Of a DNA stretch of 11,982 bases, positions 11,419 through 11,982 are shown one piece after another (position 1 is the stretch's first letter; each line of letters opens with the position of its first letter). Under the pieces are notes generated by a model. That model saw nothing but the letters and a program-made list of their open reading frames with translations. It had not been told where the DNA came from and did no database searches. The DNA is taken from positions 1 through 11,982 of the forward strand of contig JAPLMH010000014.1 in assembly GCA_026387135.1 (NCBI GenBank). Direction: 5' to 3'. The stretch is from Candidatus Omnitrophota bacterium. GTDB lineage: Bacteria > Omnitrophota > Gorgyraeia > 2-01-FULL-45-10. A program made the position numbers and the translations under genes.

Positions 11419-11982
11419 TCAAATAATGTTTCCGACGAGGCCGGTGAAATAAGCCGGGACCTTCGTAGTAAGAAGCATCCTCCTGCCGTTCCAGGGATGC
11501 AGAAAAGATATAGAGAGGGAGTGCAGCGCCATGCGTTTATGCAGATCATCCTTCTTACCGTACTTTAGGTCGCCCACCACAGGATGGCCCTTTTCGGCGA
11601 AATGTACGCGTATCTGATTTTTCCTGCCTGTAACGAGATCGATCTCAAGAACGCTGAAATCTCTCGTCTCTTTTAGGACTTTATATATGGTGGTGGAAAG
11701 CTTTCCTATTGATTGGTTTTTTGTACTATATACAACATGTGCGGCATTCTCAGCCAGATACGAAGTTATGACGCCGGATTTTTCCGGTAATTTACCGTAA
11801 ACTACAGCGAGATATTTTTTCTCTGTCTTGTCCCACTGGTCCTGTAGCCGGTTTTTCGCAGCCTCGGTCTTTGCGAAGATAACAATGCCCGATGTGTCTC
11901 TATCGAGGCGGTGTACAATGAAGATGCGCTTGGGTGATTTGGCGCAGCCTTTACGGACATAATCCGTAAGAATATGGTAAGC
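11419..11982 (-). CDS. RluA-family pseudouridine synthase, C-terminal part
   Basis: 187 codons plus TGA (stop 11421-11419); the N-terminus is beyond the right edge. The fragment reads AYHILTDYVRKG... and contains the RluA signature HRLDRDTSGIVIFAKT (fragment 24-39) with the catalytic Asp (fragment 27). It continues with WDKTEKKYLAVVYG, the R-K-N-Q-I-R-V-H motif, HPVVGDLKYG and the C-terminal MALHSLSISFLHP. Enzymes of this family isomerise uridine in 23S rRNA or tRNA. The RluA, RluC or RluD subtype, and any S4 domain, cannot be decided from this half. No transcription link to the pilin genes is needed. Confidence 0.93.
   Translation of the reverse strand, partial: AYHILTDYVRKGCAKSPKRIFIVHRLDRDTSGIVIFAKTEAAKNRLQDQWDKTEKKYLAVVYGKLPEKSGVITSYLAENAAHVVYSTKNQSIGKLSTTIYKVLKETRDFSVLEIDLVTGRKNQIRVHFAEKGHPVVGDLKYGKKDDLHKRMALHSLSISFLHPWNGRRMLLTTKVPAYFTGLVGNII

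Noticed and set aside
11361..11549. Short minus-strand frame upstream of the pilin operon
   Set aside because: It is out of frame with, and overlaps, the conserved C-terminus of the RluA-family gene.

Overview
The window reads as chromosomal DNA from a Gram-negative-type bacterium. Evidence is a lipobox lipoprotein with a peptidoglycan-binding domain, Sec signal peptides, a minor type IV pilin operon, sigma70-like promoters and strong U-tract terminators. Gene style (GTP-type PEPCK, tandem BrnT/zeta modules, PilV/PilW/PilX-like set) would fit an uncultivated lineage such as Omnitrophota or another PVC-related or deltaproteobacterial group. That placement is inference; no marker gene here settles it.

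Layout. 1-2650 (minus strand): the start of an AsnC/Lrp-like regulator, a hairpin terminator, a coiled-coil/peptidoglycan-binding lipoprotein with its own promoter inside the end of the previous gene, and a full-length GTP-dependent PEP carboxykinase. 2721-3064 (plus): a tRNA-Asn(GUU) gene split in its anticodon by a compact, ORF-less group I intron. P1, P2, P3-P9 and P10 can all be traced, and the exon junction is fixed exactly by the internal guide. 3048-3250: three successive large palindromes. The first is a near-perfect inverted copy of the tRNA 3' end.

3252-7500 is an accessory stretch of mostly plus-strand cassettes: a plsC-like acyltransferase with ATC where the start codon should be; brnT-brnA plus a second ribbon-helix-helix antitoxin; an orphan three-helix membrane protein; a zeta-toxin-like kinase with a 50-residue partner; a secreted six-TPR protein; and, on the minus strand, a secreted 11-cysteine mini-protein. 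Fused terminator-promoter blocks separate most of the cassettes. Three of these blocks share a repeated sequence (4857-4932, 6324-6427, 7526-7556). Several cassette genes have no Shine-Dalgarno sequence and a -10 box so close to the ATG that a leaderless mRNA is likely.

7590-8301: a GYD-domain protein followed by a stand-alone CheY-like receiver, probably one operon. 8298-11354 (minus): a minor pseudopilin operon (PilV-like, PilW-like, PilX-like with a dockerin-type calcium loop, and a membrane-anchored protein of unknown function). 11419-11982 (minus): the C-terminal part of an RluA-family pseudouridine synthase running off the window.

The most notable observations are the intron-split tRNA-Asn with the inverted copy of its 3' end, and the repeat-bounded toxin-antitoxin cassette region beside it. 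No integrase, transposase or CRISPR array is visible.
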